NCBI GenBank assembly: GCA_022072085.1
Contig: JAJVII010000014.1
Span: 131,182-183,896, forward strand
Length of the DNA: 52,715 bases
From: Phycisphaerae bacterium
Lineage (GTDB): Bacteria; Planctomycetota; Phycisphaerae; JAJVII01
Direction of reading: 5' to 3'
Below the pieces are notes generated by a model, which searched no databases, had not been told where the DNA came from, and was given only the letters and a program-made list of their open reading frames with translations. Both the position numbers and the translations under genes were made by a program. Positions 9,084 through 16,868 of the stretch are shown in pieces. How positions within the stretch are numbered: position 1 is the stretch's first letter; each line of letters begins with the position of its first letter.

Positions 9084-10838
9084 TCAGCTTCGTTGTCGCC
9101 GGCGGCGAGGGGCGATCAGCCCCAGCCCGCCCATCGCCAGCAACGCGACCGTGATCGGCTCGGGGACGAGGACGGGCAGATACTCGTACGCCCCGCGGTC
9201 GAGGTCGAGGCCGCTGGCCCTTGCATTGCCCAGCATGTCAGTCACGTAGACGAAGTGGGCCGCCGACGAGCCGGTGAGGCTGCCGCCCTGAAGATCGACG
9301 ATGACGTCCATGGCCGGCGTGTAGGTCCCGCTGTGGTCCACGTCGACGTAGAAGAAACTGCTGCTGAAGTCGGCGTGGGAGCCGTAGAGCATCAGGGCGT
9401 TGTCCAGGGCCAGCGTGCTGGATGCGGTGAGCTGATACGGGTCGTCCCCGGAGCCGAGGAAGAGCGGATCGCCGTCGAGGTTGCCCTCGATGTTCTGGGT
9501 CTCAACGCCGCTGTCGTTGCGGCTGTGGAACCCGGGGATCGGCGTGAAGGCCAGCGCCCCGGCAAGCGAGGTGGCCGTCTGGTTGTTCGGGGTGGCCGTG
9601 TCGGTCTTTTCGTAGAGCGTCTCATTGACGGTGGTGCGGAGCAGATCGTAGTTGCCGCTGCCGCTCACGCCCAGTTTCTTGGCGAAGACCTTGAGCTTGT
9701 CGTTGTCGGACAGGATGCTGTTGACCAGTTCGATGTGCCCGTGGGCGCCGTAGGCGCCGGGGTCGGTGTAGAGACCGGCCCCCAGCGCACCGGCGGCGGC
9801 GTTGTTGGCGACGATCGTCGTGTTGGCCAGGTAGAGCTGGTTTCGCCCCCCGTTGTAGACGGCGGCCGATCCCTGGTAGTCGCCGGCGCTTTGCTGTGTG
9901 TTACCCGTGATGAGCGTGCCGAAGACGATGGTCCTCAGGCCGGTCGTGTAGCTGGCGCTGGAAATCGCGGCGCCGAGCCGCCCGCTGTTGTCGGCGATGA
10001 CGCTGTTGGCGATCAGGACGCGCGGGGAGGAGGTGTCGTCGCCGGCCACCGAGATGCCTGCGCCGGTGTTGTCGTTGTGGTAGCTGGGCGAGCCGTTGGT
10101 GTTGTTGTGGACGTTGGTGTATTCGACGATGCCCGGAGCAGCCGCCGTCCCGACGTCGTATAGATAGATGCCGGCGCCCGTCTTGGTCGCGCTGTTGCTG
10201 TCGACCTCGCAATGCGAGATCAGCAGTCCGGTCACCGGCGCATTCGCGGCGCCCTTTACGGCGATGCCGCCGCCGGCGTTGGCTGTGTAGCTGCCCACCA
10301 CCGTGTTACCGGTCACCCGCAGGTTGGTCAGCGTGGTGTTGTTGGCGCCGTTGACGAAGATGCCGCCGCCGTAGTTCTGGTAGACGGTGTAGATGCCCAC
10401 GTCGATGCCGTGGGTCACTTCCAGATTGTCCACCTTCGTGTTGGCGCCGGTGATGGTGAGCACGCGGAACTTGTTGTCGGTCGTGTTGCTGCCGTTGACA
10501 TTCAGCACCGACTTGGATGCCAGGCTCTGCGAGGTGAAACTGCCGTCCCATCCGCCGCTGATGGTCAGGTTGCCGGTGGTCACCGCCAGGTCACCTACCG
10601 TCACATCGCCGGCGGTGCGTGTCAGGTCGCCGCTGACCTTCACCATGCCGGCCGCCCCGCCGCCCTGGGCGCTGTTGATGGCGGTCTGAAGGTCGTTCCA
10701 GGTGGCGCTCAGGATCGTGCTCGATCCGCCGTCGCCATCGCTCCAGTAGATCGACGCCGCCAGGGCCGACCGGCCGCCCGCCCAGGCAACCATCGCCGAC
10801 AGCGCCAACGCCGTCACCAGCAGTCTTGGACGCACCAT
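9084..10838 (-). CDS. PEP-CTERM parallel beta-helix protein, paralogue 1
   Basis: The 584-residue secreted protein has a signal peptide (1-~27, ending SALA), the block IYWSDGDGGSSTILSATWND shared with two paralogues, and then a right-handed beta-helix built of GGG-I-x-V-x-G...N-x-x-V-x-G-N rungs (~100-380). A choice-of-anchor-Q-like segment (EGNLDGDPLFLGSGDDPYQL, near 450) precedes the VPEP sorting tail with an Arg-rich end. The start at 10838 has AAGGAG 5 bases upstream; the longer open frame continues into a leader that is duplicated at the next paralogue and is not likely to be translated. Beta-helices of this type are often polysaccharide-binding or adhesive; no lyase catalytic motif is evident. 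The body is most like paralogue 3 (13293-15035). Confidence 0.87.
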   Translation of the reverse strand: MVRPRLLVTALALSAMVAWAGGRSALAASIYWSDGDGGSSTILSATWNDLQTAINSAQGGGAAGMVKVSGDLTRTAGDVTVGDLAVTTGNLTISGGWDGSFTSQSLASKSVLNVNGSNTTDNKFRVLTITGANTKVDNLEVTHGIDVGIYTVYQNYGGGIFVNGANNTTLTNLRVTGNTVVGSYTANAGGGIAVKGAANAPVTGLLISHCEVDSNSATKTGAGIYLYDVGTAAAPGIVEYTNVHNNTNGSPSYHNDNTGAGISVAGDDTSSPRVLIANSVIADNSGRLGAAISSASYTTGLRTIVFGTLITGNTQQSAGDYQGSAAVYNGGRNQLYLANTTIVANNAAAGALGAGLYTDPGAYGAHGHIELVNSILSDNDKLKVFAKKLGVSGSGNYDLLRTTVNETLYEKTDTATPNNQTATSLAGALAFTPIPGFHSRNDSGVETQNIEGNLDGDPLFLGSGDDPYQLTASSTLALDNALMLYGSHADFSSSFFYVDVDHSGTYTPAMDVIVDLQGGSLTGSSAAHFVYVTDMLGNARASGLDLDRGAYEYLPVLVPEPITVALLAMGGLGLIAPRRRRQRS

Positions 10839-10936
10839 GCTAGCTCCTTGTCTCTCGATGCTCATAGGCCCCGGCCGCAAGACGAAGCCGCGCAAGTCAG
10901 AAATGCTTCTGCGATAGCCCTTCTGTTAGCAAGCAT

Positions 10937-10951
10937 GCAAACGGCGTGCCA
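10937..10951 (-). promoter_or_regulatory. Sigma-54 (-24/-12) promoter motif
   Basis: Minus-strand TGGCACgccgtTTGC is an exact consensus match, with its -12 element 98 bases before the ATG of beta-helix gene 1. The paired boxes begin 111 bases upstream of the -24 element. Confidence 0.85.
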
Positions 10952-11061
10952 GGAGCCGGCAGGGCGGAAGGACCGGCCCTGTCGGTCTCATAAAGCACGC
11001 ATAATACGGAGATTACGGGTTTCATCTCAGCCGGCAGTCAATTGCTGGCCCGGTCCCGAAT

Positions 11062-11108
11062 GTGGCGAAAAAGCAACATGTCGGGCGGCCGTGTTTACCG
11101 GATTCAAC
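11062..11108. promoter_or_regulatory. Paired boxes, copy 2 (putative enhancer site)
   Basis: GTGGCGAAAAAGCAAC (11062-11077) and GTTTACCGGATTCAAC (11093-11108) start 31 bases apart. Each has one changed base in the left half-site relative to GTTG. The arrangement is otherwise the same as copies 1, 4 and 5 and nearly identical to copy 3. Confidence 0.72.
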
Positions 11109-11125
11109 GGTGGCCGGGGCGCAGG

Positions 11126-11152
11126 AAATGGGCCGCCCGCGGGGGCGGCCCA
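11126..11152 (-). terminator. Hairpin terminator after beta-helix gene 2
   Basis: TGGGCCGCC and GGCGGCCCA (11129-11137 and 11144-11152) form a 9-bp stem with a 6-base loop. On the minus strand it is followed by TTT. It lies 25 bases past the stop codon at 11178. Confidence 0.75.
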
Positions 11153-11177
11153 GGGAGTTCGGCTGATTACCGCGCGG

Positions 11178-12944
11178 TCAGCGTCGTTGTCGGCGGCGGC
11201 GGGACGCGACCAGACCCAGCCCGCCCAGCGAGAGCAGGGCCGCCGTGATCGGTTCGGGGACGGAGACGGACTGATACTCGTAGGCCCCGCGGTCGATGCC
11301 TGCGCCGGAAATGCGGTCGTTGCCCAGCAGGTCGGTCACATAGATCAGATGGCTGGCCGATGTGCCCGTGACCGATGCCCCGAACAGGCCCACGATGATG
11401 TCGAGCGCGGAATTGTATGCGCCGTTCATGTTGACGTCGACGTAGGCGAACTGTCCGCTGTCGCCGCCGGTGATGTCGGCGTGCGTGCCGATCTGAAGGA
11501 TGCCGTTGTCCAGCGAGTTGCTGCCCGCGGACAACTGGTATGGATCCAGCGGGTCGACGCCTGTGCCGACGTAACTGGGATTGCCGTCAATGTTGCCTTC
11601 CAGCAAATATGACTGAACGCCCAGGGCGTTGAAACTGCGATAGCCGGTGTTGGCGTTGCCGATGTTTGTCACGGCCGCAGCCAGGGTGGCGCTGATAGTG
11701 TCGCCGGCGTCGTCCTTCTCGTAATACTGCGCCTCGCTCACCGTGCTGTTCTGGAAGTCGACGAAAGCCGAGTGAGCCGACGACTGGTAGGTAGAGTAGC
11801 GTTCCTCGTAGTAGCCGTTGTTGTTGGTGGTCGACAGGGAATTGACCAGAATCACCCGGCCATTGCCATTGTAGCTGCCGCCCTGCACGTAGACGCCCGT
11901 GATCGTGGCGTCGTCGGCGCGGACGTTGTCCGCGATCGTGCTGTTCACCACGTAGGTTGTGAGGTGATCGTCGCCGAAGTAGAGCCCGTTGCCGGCGCCC
12001 GCCCCCTGGCTGTCGCCGGTCTTGCGGCTGACATAGTTGCCGTCGATCAAGGTGCCGAAGACGGTCAACCGGCTGGTGGTGTTATACGAACTCGCATAGA
12101 GACCGCCGCCCCACTTGGCCGTGTTGTCCTCGATCTTGCACTCGGCGATCACGCCGTAGGATATTCCGGTACTGCCGGAGGCGACGAACTGGATGCCGCC
12201 GCCGTAGCTGTTGAACTGGTAATTGGCCTTGACGGCCGAGTTGCCGCTGATCGTGCTCCCCTCGATGATCACGGGCTGGCTGGCGGTGCCGGAGCCCGAG
12301 CCGACATAGATGCCGCCGCCGCCGACCTGGGCCTGGTTGTTCTCGATGACCGAATTGCTCACCTTCACGTTGTAGGCGCCGACGATGGCGATCCCGCCGC
12401 CGTAGGAGTTGCCGTACTGGCCGTAGGCGTAGTTGCCGGTCACTTGCAGGTTCTGCAGCGTGGTGTTGCTGCCGGTCGATGAAACGTAGACGCCGCCGCC
12501 GTAATCCTTATACGGCGAGCCCTTGGTCATGGAGAAGTTGTCGACCACCGTGTTGGCGCCGCTGATGGCCATGACGCGGAACTGGTTGTTGGCCGACTGG
12601 GCGCCGTTCACGTTCAGCGTCGACGCGGCGCCCTGGGTGGTGAAGGTCGAGTTCCACCCGCCGCTGATGGTCAGGTTGCCGGTGGTCACCGCCAGGTCGC
12701 CTACCGTCACATCGCCGGCGGTGCGTGTCAGGTCGCCGCTGACCTTCACCATGCCGGCCGCCCCGCCGCCCTGGGCGCTGTTGATGGCGGTCTGAAGGTC
12801 GTTCCAGGTGGCGCTCAGGATCGTGCTTGATCCGCCGTCGCCGTCATTCCAGTAGATGTCGGCCGCCAGGGCCGACCGGCCGCCCACCCAGGCAACCATC
12901 GCCGACAGCGTCAACGCCGTCACGATCAATCTTGGACGTCTCAT
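11178..12944 (-). CDS. PEP-CTERM parallel beta-helix protein, paralogue 2 (mosaic)
   Basis: The 588-residue secreted protein has a signal peptide ending SALA and a first ~95 residues almost identical to paralogue 1. A divergent beta-helix follows, with rungs such as YGGGIAIVG and GGGIYVGSGSG. Its end, SVSVPEPIT plus an Arg-rich tail, is nearly identical to paralogue 3. The middle (~95-540) differs from both neighbours and carries different loops. It therefore looks like a mosaic whose ends were homogenised with each neighbour. The start at 12944 has AAGGAG 5 bases upstream. It has its own sigma-54 motif (13043-13057), paired boxes (13168-13214) and terminator. It is predicted to be exosortase-sorted to the cell surface or matrix; no enzymatic motif was found. 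Confidence 0.87.
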   Translation of the reverse strand: MRRPRLIVTALTLSAMVAWVGGRSALAADIYWNDGDGGSSTILSATWNDLQTAINSAQGGGAAGMVKVSGDLTRTAGDVTVGDLAVTTGNLTISGGWNSTFTTQGAASTLNVNGAQSANNQFRVMAISGANTVVDNFSMTKGSPYKDYGGGVYVSSTGSNTTLQNLQVTGNYAYGQYGNSYGGGIAIVGAYNVKVSNSVIENNQAQVGGGGIYVGSGSGTASQPVIIEGSTISGNSAVKANYQFNSYGGGIQFVASGSTGISYGVIAECKIEDNTAKWGGGLYASSYNTTSRLTVFGTLIDGNYVSRKTGDSQGAGAGNGLYFGDDHLTTYVVNSTIADNVRADDATITGVYVQGGSYNGNGRVILVNSLSTTNNNGYYEERYSTYQSSAHSAFVDFQNSTVSEAQYYEKDDAGDTISATLAAAVTNIGNANTGYRSFNALGVQSYLLEGNIDGNPSYVGTGVDPLDPYQLSAGSNSLDNGILQIGTHADITGGDSGQFAYVDVNMNGAYNSALDIIVGLFGASVTGTSASHLIYVTDLLGNDRISGAGIDRGAYEYQSVSVPEPITAALLSLGGLGLVASRRRRQRR

Positions 12945-13042
12945 GCTAGCTCCTTGTCTCTCGATGCTCATAGGCCCCGGCCGCAAGACGAAACCGCGCA
13001 AGTCAGAAATGCGTCTGCGATAACCCTTCGACTAATTAGCAT

Positions 13043-13057
13043 GCAAACGGCGTACCA
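13043..13057 (-). promoter_or_regulatory. Sigma-54 (-24/-12) promoter motif
   Basis: Minus-strand TGGTACgccgtTTGC has one mismatch to TGGCAC-N5-TTGC and keeps the invariant GG and GC with 10 bases between them. The -12 element is 98 bases before the ATG at 12944, and the paired boxes begin 111 bases upstream of the -24 element. Confidence 0.82.
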
Positions 13058-13167
13058 AGAGCCGGCAGGACGGGAAGATCGGCCTCGTCTGCCACCTAAA
13101 GCCTTTCTGGCTCGATGGTTGAGAGTTTCCATCCAGCCGGCAGTCAATTGCCGGGCCGGTCCTGAAT

Positions 13168-13214
13168 GTGGCGAAAAAGCAACATGTCGGGCGGCCATGT
13201 TTACCGGATTCAAC
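13168..13214. promoter_or_regulatory. Paired boxes, copy 3 (putative enhancer site)
   Basis: GTGGCGAAAAAGCAAC (13168-13183) and GTTTACCGGATTCAAC (13199-13214) start 31 bases apart. Both box sequences are the same as in copy 2. Spacing to the promoter is also the same. Confidence 0.72.
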
Positions 13215-13234
13215 GGTGGCCGGGGCGCAAGGAA

Positions 13235-13258
13235 TGGGCCGCCCGCGGGGGCGGCCCA
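13235..13258 (-). terminator. Hairpin terminator after beta-helix gene 3
   Basis: TGGGCCGCC (13235-13243) pairs with GGCGGCCCA (13250-13258), the same hairpin as at 11129-11152. On the minus strand ATTCC follows, a weak T run. It lies 34 bases past the stop codon at 13293. Confidence 0.7.
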
Positions 13259-13292
13259 GAGAGTTCGGCTGATTACCGCGCGGTCAGCGGCC

Positions 13293-15035
13293 CTAGCGGC
13301 GACGCCGGGACGCGACCAGGCCCAACCCGCCCAGCGAGAGCAGGGCCACCGTGATCGGTTCGGGGACCGAGACGGACTGATACTCGTAGGCCCCGCGGTC
13401 GATGCTCGAGCCCGCGCCCCGAAGATTGCCGGCCAGATCGTCGAGGTAGACATAGTGGAAGGCTGACGAGCCGGTTTGCGTGCCGCCGTCGATCAGGAAG
13501 ATGACGTCCAGTGCCGGGTCGTACGTGCTGTTGTGATTGACGTCAACGTAGAAGAAGCCGCTGCTGAAGTCGGCGTGCGAGCCGCTGAGGATCAGCCCGT
13601 TGTCGATGGCCAGCGTGCTGGACGAGGTGAGCTGGTAGGGGTCGTCGCCCGAGCCCAGGAACAGGGGGTCGCCTTCGGTGTTGCCCTCGATGGCCTGAGA
13701 CTGCGTGCCGCTGTCGTCGCGGCTGTGGAATCCGGGAATGGGGGTGAAGGCCAGGGCCCCGGCCAGCGTGGTGGCCGTCTCGTCGCTGGGGGTGGCGGTG
13801 TCCTTCTTGTCGTAGAGCGTTTCGTTCAGCAGCGAGCGGAGGAACTCGAAGTTGCCGCCGGTGGCGGCGTAGGCGTTGCTGGCGGCAAAGGCCTTGAGCT
13901 TGTCGTTGTCCGAGAGGATGCTGTTGACCAGTTCAAGCTGGCTGTAGGCGCCGTAGCTGCCGGCGTCGGCATAGAGCCCGGCGCCGAGGGCGCCGCTGGC
14001 CGCCACGTTGTCGGCGATGGTCGAATTGGCCAGGTAGAGCGTGTTGCGCCCGCCGTTGTAGACGCCGGCCGCCCCCTGGTAGTCGCCGGCGCTCTGCTGG
14101 GTGTTCCCGGCGATCAGCGTGCCGTAGACGACCACATTGTGGGCCGTGCTGAAGTTGCTGCTGGAGAGCGCCCCGCCCCGTCCGTCGTTGTCGGCGATGA
14201 CGCTGTTGGCGATCAGCACGTGCGTGGAAACGTTGTCGCCGGTCACCGCGATGCCTGAGCCGGAGTTGTTGTTGTGGTAGCTGGGCGAGCCCATGGTGTT
14301 GTTGTGGACGTCGGTATACTCGACCACGCCGGGGGAAGCGTTGGTCCCCACGTCGAACAGGTAGATGCCGCCGCCGGACGACTGGGCGAAGTTGTTGTCC
14401 ACTTCGCAGTGTGAGATCAGCAGGCCGCTCAGTCGCGTCGTGTTGCTGCCCTTTGCTGCGATGCCGCCGCCGGCATTGGCCGTGTAGCTGCCCACCAGCG
14501 TGTTGCCCGTCACCCGCAGGTTCTTGAGCGTCGTGTTGTCGGCGCCGTTGACGAAGACGCCGGCGCCGTAGTTCTGATACACGGTGTAGATGCCCACGTC
14601 CTCGCCGCCGGTGATCTGGAGGTTGTCCACGGTTGTGTTGGCCCCGGTGATCGTCAGCACGCGGAACTTGTTGTCGGCCGTGTTGCTGCCGTTGACGTTC
14701 AGCACCGACTTGGACGCCAGGCTCTGCGAGGTGAAACTGCCGTCCCATCCGCCGCTGATCGTCAGGTTGCCCGAGGTCACCTCCAGGTCGCCGATCGACG
14801 CGTCGCCCGCGGTCCGCGCCAGGTCGCCGGAGATCTTCACCATGCCGGCCGCCCCGCCGCCCTGGGCGCTGTTGATGGCCGACTGAAGGTCGTTCCAGGT
14901 GGCGCCCAGGATGGTGTTCGATCCGCCGTCGCCGTCGTTCCAGTAGATGTCGGCGGCCCGGGCCGGGGCGCCCAAGCAAAGCGCAAGAGTCGCGCCCAGC
15001 GCGATCACGACGATCGTCCGATGGATAGGTTTCAT
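13293..15035 (-). CDS. PEP-CTERM parallel beta-helix protein, paralogue 3
   Basis: The 580-residue secreted protein has a signal peptide (1-~27, ending ARA), the IYWNDGDGGSNTILGATWND block, and a beta-helix (~95-375) that aligns rung by rung with paralogue 1: YTVYQNYGAG, VNGADNTTLKNLRVTGN, ISHCEVDNN, VHNNTMGSPSYHNNN. A choice-of-anchor-Q-like region (EGNTEGDPLFLGSGDDPYQL) precedes the VPEP sorting tail. The ATG at 15035 has GAGGGA 5 bases upstream. Its signal peptide differs from those of paralogues 1 and 2, which share theirs. A sigma-54-like motif (15137-15151) and paired boxes (15274-15321) lie upstream. It is probably the oldest member of the tandem set, but that order is inference. Confidence 0.87.
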   Translation of the reverse strand: MKPIHRTIVVIALGATLALCLGAPARAADIYWNDGDGGSNTILGATWNDLQSAINSAQGGGAAGMVKISGDLARTAGDASIGDLEVTSGNLTISGGWDGSFTSQSLASKSVLNVNGSNTADNKFRVLTITGANTTVDNLQITGGEDVGIYTVYQNYGAGVFVNGADNTTLKNLRVTGNTLVGSYTANAGGGIAAKGSNTTRLSGLLISHCEVDNNFAQSSGGGIYLFDVGTNASPGVVEYTDVHNNTMGSPSYHNNNSGSGIAVTGDNVSTHVLIANSVIADNDGRGGALSSSNFSTAHNVVVYGTLIAGNTQQSAGDYQGAAGVYNGGRNTLYLANSTIADNVAASGALGAGLYADAGSYGAYSQLELVNSILSDNDKLKAFAASNAYAATGGNFEFLRSLLNETLYDKKDTATPSDETATTLAGALAFTPIPGFHSRDDSGTQSQAIEGNTEGDPLFLGSGDDPYQLTSSSTLAIDNGLILSGSHADFSSGFFYVDVNHNSTYDPALDVIFLIDGGTQTGSSAFHYVYLDDLAGNLRGAGSSIDRGAYEYQSVSVPEPITVALLSLGGLGLVASRRRR

Positions 15036-15136
15036 GGCAATCCCTCTTCTCGTGTTTTCCGGCGTTCTTGGACCTGGCGATCCAACTTACGGCGAAGTGC
15101 GCTGCGAGTCCCGGAAACTGGCCATGCGACGAGGCC

Positions 15137-15151
15137 GCAATTGGCGTACCT
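15137..15151 (-). promoter_or_regulatory. Sigma-54 (-24/-12) promoter motif, slightly degenerate
   Basis: Minus-strand AGGTACgccaaTTGC keeps the GG and GC cores at the right spacing and a perfect TTGC; the -24 box has two mismatches. The -12 element is 101 bases before the ATG at 15035. The paired boxes begin 123 bases upstream of the -24 element. Confidence 0.75.
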
Positions 15152-15273
15152 GGAGAAGGTGCAGAGCCCCTGGAATTCAGTGGCGGCCGTACAATTGACA
15201 TAGAGTGCAGAACTTACACCCCAAAAATTGCGGCGAGTTTCTCCTTCTCGCGGATCCCGCATCGGCCCCGGAT

Positions 15274-15321
15274 GTTGCGGAAAATCAACATCTTCCCCAC
15301 CCGGCGTTGACCGGAATCAAC
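15274..15321. promoter_or_regulatory. Paired GTTG-N8-CAAC boxes, copy 4 (putative enhancer site)
   Basis: GTTGCGGAAAATCAAC (15274-15289) and GTTGACCGGAATCAAC (15306-15321) start 32 bases apart, both with perfect GTTG/CAAC arms. This copy is the cleanest of the five. Confidence 0.77.
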
Positions 15322-15328
15322 AAGGCCG

Positions 15329-15358
15329 CCCAGGCCGACACCCGGCCGCGGGCCTGGG
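15329..15358 (-). terminator. Possible terminator of the cysteine-dioxygenase-like gene
   Basis: CCCAGGCC (15329-15336) and GGCCTGGG (15351-15358) form an 8-bp stem with a 14-base GC-rich loop, 74 bases past the stop codon at 15432. No good T run follows (TTGTTG further on), so intrinsic termination is uncertain. Confidence 0.35.
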
Positions 15359-15431
15359 GCCCCCCATCCGCAGCTTGGGCAGGAAGATGGCTGGCATCGG
15401 CGCGGCAAGAACCTTTCGACGGTTCGCCCGT

Positions 15432-16076
15432 TCAGGCTCGCGCGTGTTCGTGGTCGTGGCCGCACTCGGCGTTCAGCCAGCCGGACTTGAACGGCTCGAT
15501 CCGCCGCTCCTGCGGCTTGTAGCGGTGCCGCCAGATGCAGCCGTTGTCGTTGCTGAGCAGGTGCAGCGAGACCGACGTCTCAGCCGACGTGGTCCTGACG
15601 CTGTGAATGTCGTTGCCGGGCAGCAGGTCGTAGAAGTCGCCGGGCGACAGCACGTTCTCCTGCACGACCTCGACGTCGGCGAACCCCTCGTCATGCCGGT
15701 GGTGGTCGCGGCGGGCGTAGACCTGCTCGCTCTGCCGCCCGCGGTAGAGCCCGACCAGCCCCCACGCCAGGTGGTCGTGCACGGGCGTCTGCATCCCCGG
15801 CGGCAGCACCAGCGCCGAGAAGGCCATGCTTCCGTCGCCGGAGCGATAGAGCAGCCACATGCCGATGCGTTTGCCCATGCCGCCGCTGTCGCCCTCGGCC
15901 GGCGGCTCCTGGTAGCGCGCGGGCAGCCAGGCCGCGTCGCCCAGCAGGTCGGCGAAGTGCGGACGGATCCGCGCGATGGCCTCCTCGGGGCTCTGCGCCG
16001 TCGTGCGGATCGCCTTGACCGTCCCGATGAAACTCCGCATGCGATCGTTGTCCAGAATCCACTGGTCGCCGGTCAT
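15432..16076 (-). CDS. Cysteine-dioxygenase-like cupin
   Basis: The 214-residue cytoplasmic protein has a cupin core with PVHDHLAWGLVGLYRGRQSE (~110-130), where the two His are probable iron ligands, and DIHSVRT (~180), the probable third His. The layout matches type I cysteine dioxygenase and 3-mercaptopropionate dioxygenase relatives, which oxidise a thiol to a sulfinate with O2. A His-rich tail (ECGHDHEHA) is unusual. The start at 16076 has AGGAG 7 bases upstream; a longer frame to 16136 lacks a ribosome site. It stands divergent from the DUF1847 and D-cysteine desulfhydrase genes, which supports a thiol substrate, but which thiol is not decided by the sequence. Confidence 0.72.
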   Translation of the reverse strand: MTGDQWILDNDRMRSFIGTVKAIRTTAQSPEEAIARIRPHFADLLGDAAWLPARYQEPPAEGDSGGMGKRIGMWLLYRSGDGSMAFSALVLPPGMQTPVHDHLAWGLVGLYRGRQSEQVYARRDHHRHDEGFADVEVVQENVLSPGDFYDLLPGNDIHSVRTTSAETSVSLHLLSNDNGCIWRHRYKPQERRIEPFKSGWLNAECGHDHEHARA

Positions 16077-16251
16077 CGCGGGACTCCTTGAATGATGCCA
16101 AAGCGTAGGCGCGCCGGGCCCCGCAGGCAAGACCATGAATCAGCAGAATCGCCCCTGTTCATGCGGGCAAACGCACTGTTTCCGCAACCGGAAATCGGAT
16201 ACCATGAAACCGTTCGTTTGGAGGGGACCGATGGCACGAAGGAGGCCGCTC

Positions 16252-16836
16252 ATGGCCCGTCAGATCAAGCCCCGATGCGCGATGTGCAAGACCCACGGAT
16301 GCCGCGACGGCAAGGACTGCTACGGCCACGCCGAGGAGCATCTGGCGCTCTACGACGAGCGGCTGGTCCGCCTGCACCGGGCGGCCAGCGCCATCGAGGG
16401 GCGGCACTACGGCAAGGAACCGCGCCTGCGCGAGACGGCGCTGTTCGCGAAAGAGATGGGCTTCAAGCGGCTGGGCCTGTCGTTCTGCATCGGGCTGGCC
16501 GACGAGGCGGCCGTCATCGCCGAGGTCCTCTCGCGCGACTTCGAGGTCATCAGCGCCTGCTGCAAGAACTGCGGCATCCCCAAGAAGACGCTCGGCCTGG
16601 AGCAGATCGACCCCGGCCGCGAGCACGAGACCATGTGCAACCCGGCCGGCCAGGCCGAGATGCTCAACGAGGCGGGCACGGAACTCAACATCATCTGCGG
16701 CCTGTGCGTCGGCCACGACGCGATCTTCACGATGAAGTCCAAGGCGCCGGTGACGACGCTGATCGCCAAGGACCGTGTGCTCGGGCACAACCCCGTGGCC
16801 GCGGTCTACTGCCAATACGTGCGGCGGAAGTTGTAG
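16252..16836 (+). CDS. DUF1847 family Cys-rich metal-binding-type protein
   Basis: The 194-residue protein has Cys clusters CAMCKTHGCRDGKDC (~8-22), CCKNCG (~103-108) and CGLCVGHD (~146-153), with the conserved helix-rich core (ETALFAKEMGFKRLGLSFCIGLADEA) of the DUF1847 family. Function is not established for this family. The conserved Cys suggest bound metal or Fe-S. The ATG at 16252 is chosen for AGGAGG 6 bases upstream; an in-frame ATG at 16231 with its own GGAGG is the alternative. It lies 32 bases before the D-cysteine desulfhydrase-like gene, so they probably form a two-gene unit with a role in sulfur metabolism. Confidence 0.82.
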   Translation: MARQIKPRCAMCKTHGCRDGKDCYGHAEEHLALYDERLVRLHRAASAIEGRHYGKEPRLRETALFAKEMGFKRLGLSFCIGLADEAAVIAEVLSRDFEVISACCKNCGIPKKTLGLEQIDPGREHETMCNPAGQAEMLNEAGTELNIICGLCVGHDAIFTMKSKAPVTTLIAKDRVLGHNPVAAVYCQYVRRKL

Positions 16837-16868
16837 GGGGCCGGAAGAACGCAACAGGGAGACGCGAC

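Larger units (their letters stand above)
10839..11177. repeat. Duplicated upstream region of beta-helix gene 1 (pairs with 12945-13292)
   Basis: The regions before paralogues 1 and 2 are clearly duplicated copies of each other. They match almost base for base over the first ~80 bases (leader), around the sigma-54 motif, and again from the paired boxes to the terminator hairpin, with more change between. The homology continues into the first ~280 bases of both coding sequences. This is direct evidence of a tandem duplication that carried its regulatory unit along. Confidence 0.85.
12945..13292. repeat. Duplicated upstream region of beta-helix gene 2 (pairs with 10839-11177)
   Basis: This is the second copy of the leader, sigma-54 motif, paired-box and terminator unit described at 10839-11177. 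The paired boxes of the two copies differ by a single base in the spacer. The stretch between promoter and boxes has diverged most. Confidence 0.85.

Noticed and set aside
10839-10895. N-terminal extension of 19 codons present in both beta-helix paralogues 1 and 2
   Set aside because: A strong ribosome site and signal peptide begin at the later ATG. The extension is shared only because the upstream DNA is duplicated.
8956-15321. Possible CRISPR-like or REP array from recurring GTTG...CAAC units
   Set aside because: Units come only in pairs, about 2 kb apart, always at the same place before PEP-CTERM genes, without unique spacers. A regulatory site explains them better.
15409-15440. Second copy of the CCCTTCGAC...CTCAGG repeat
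   Set aside because: Only short parts match (CCTTTCGACGG and TTCAGGCTC), with different spacing.
16092-16868. Extension of the D-cysteine desulfhydrase frame back to 16092
   Set aside because: It runs through the DUF1847 gene in another frame and has an Arg-rich, domain-free translation. The ATG at 16869 has a ribosome site and matches the family start.
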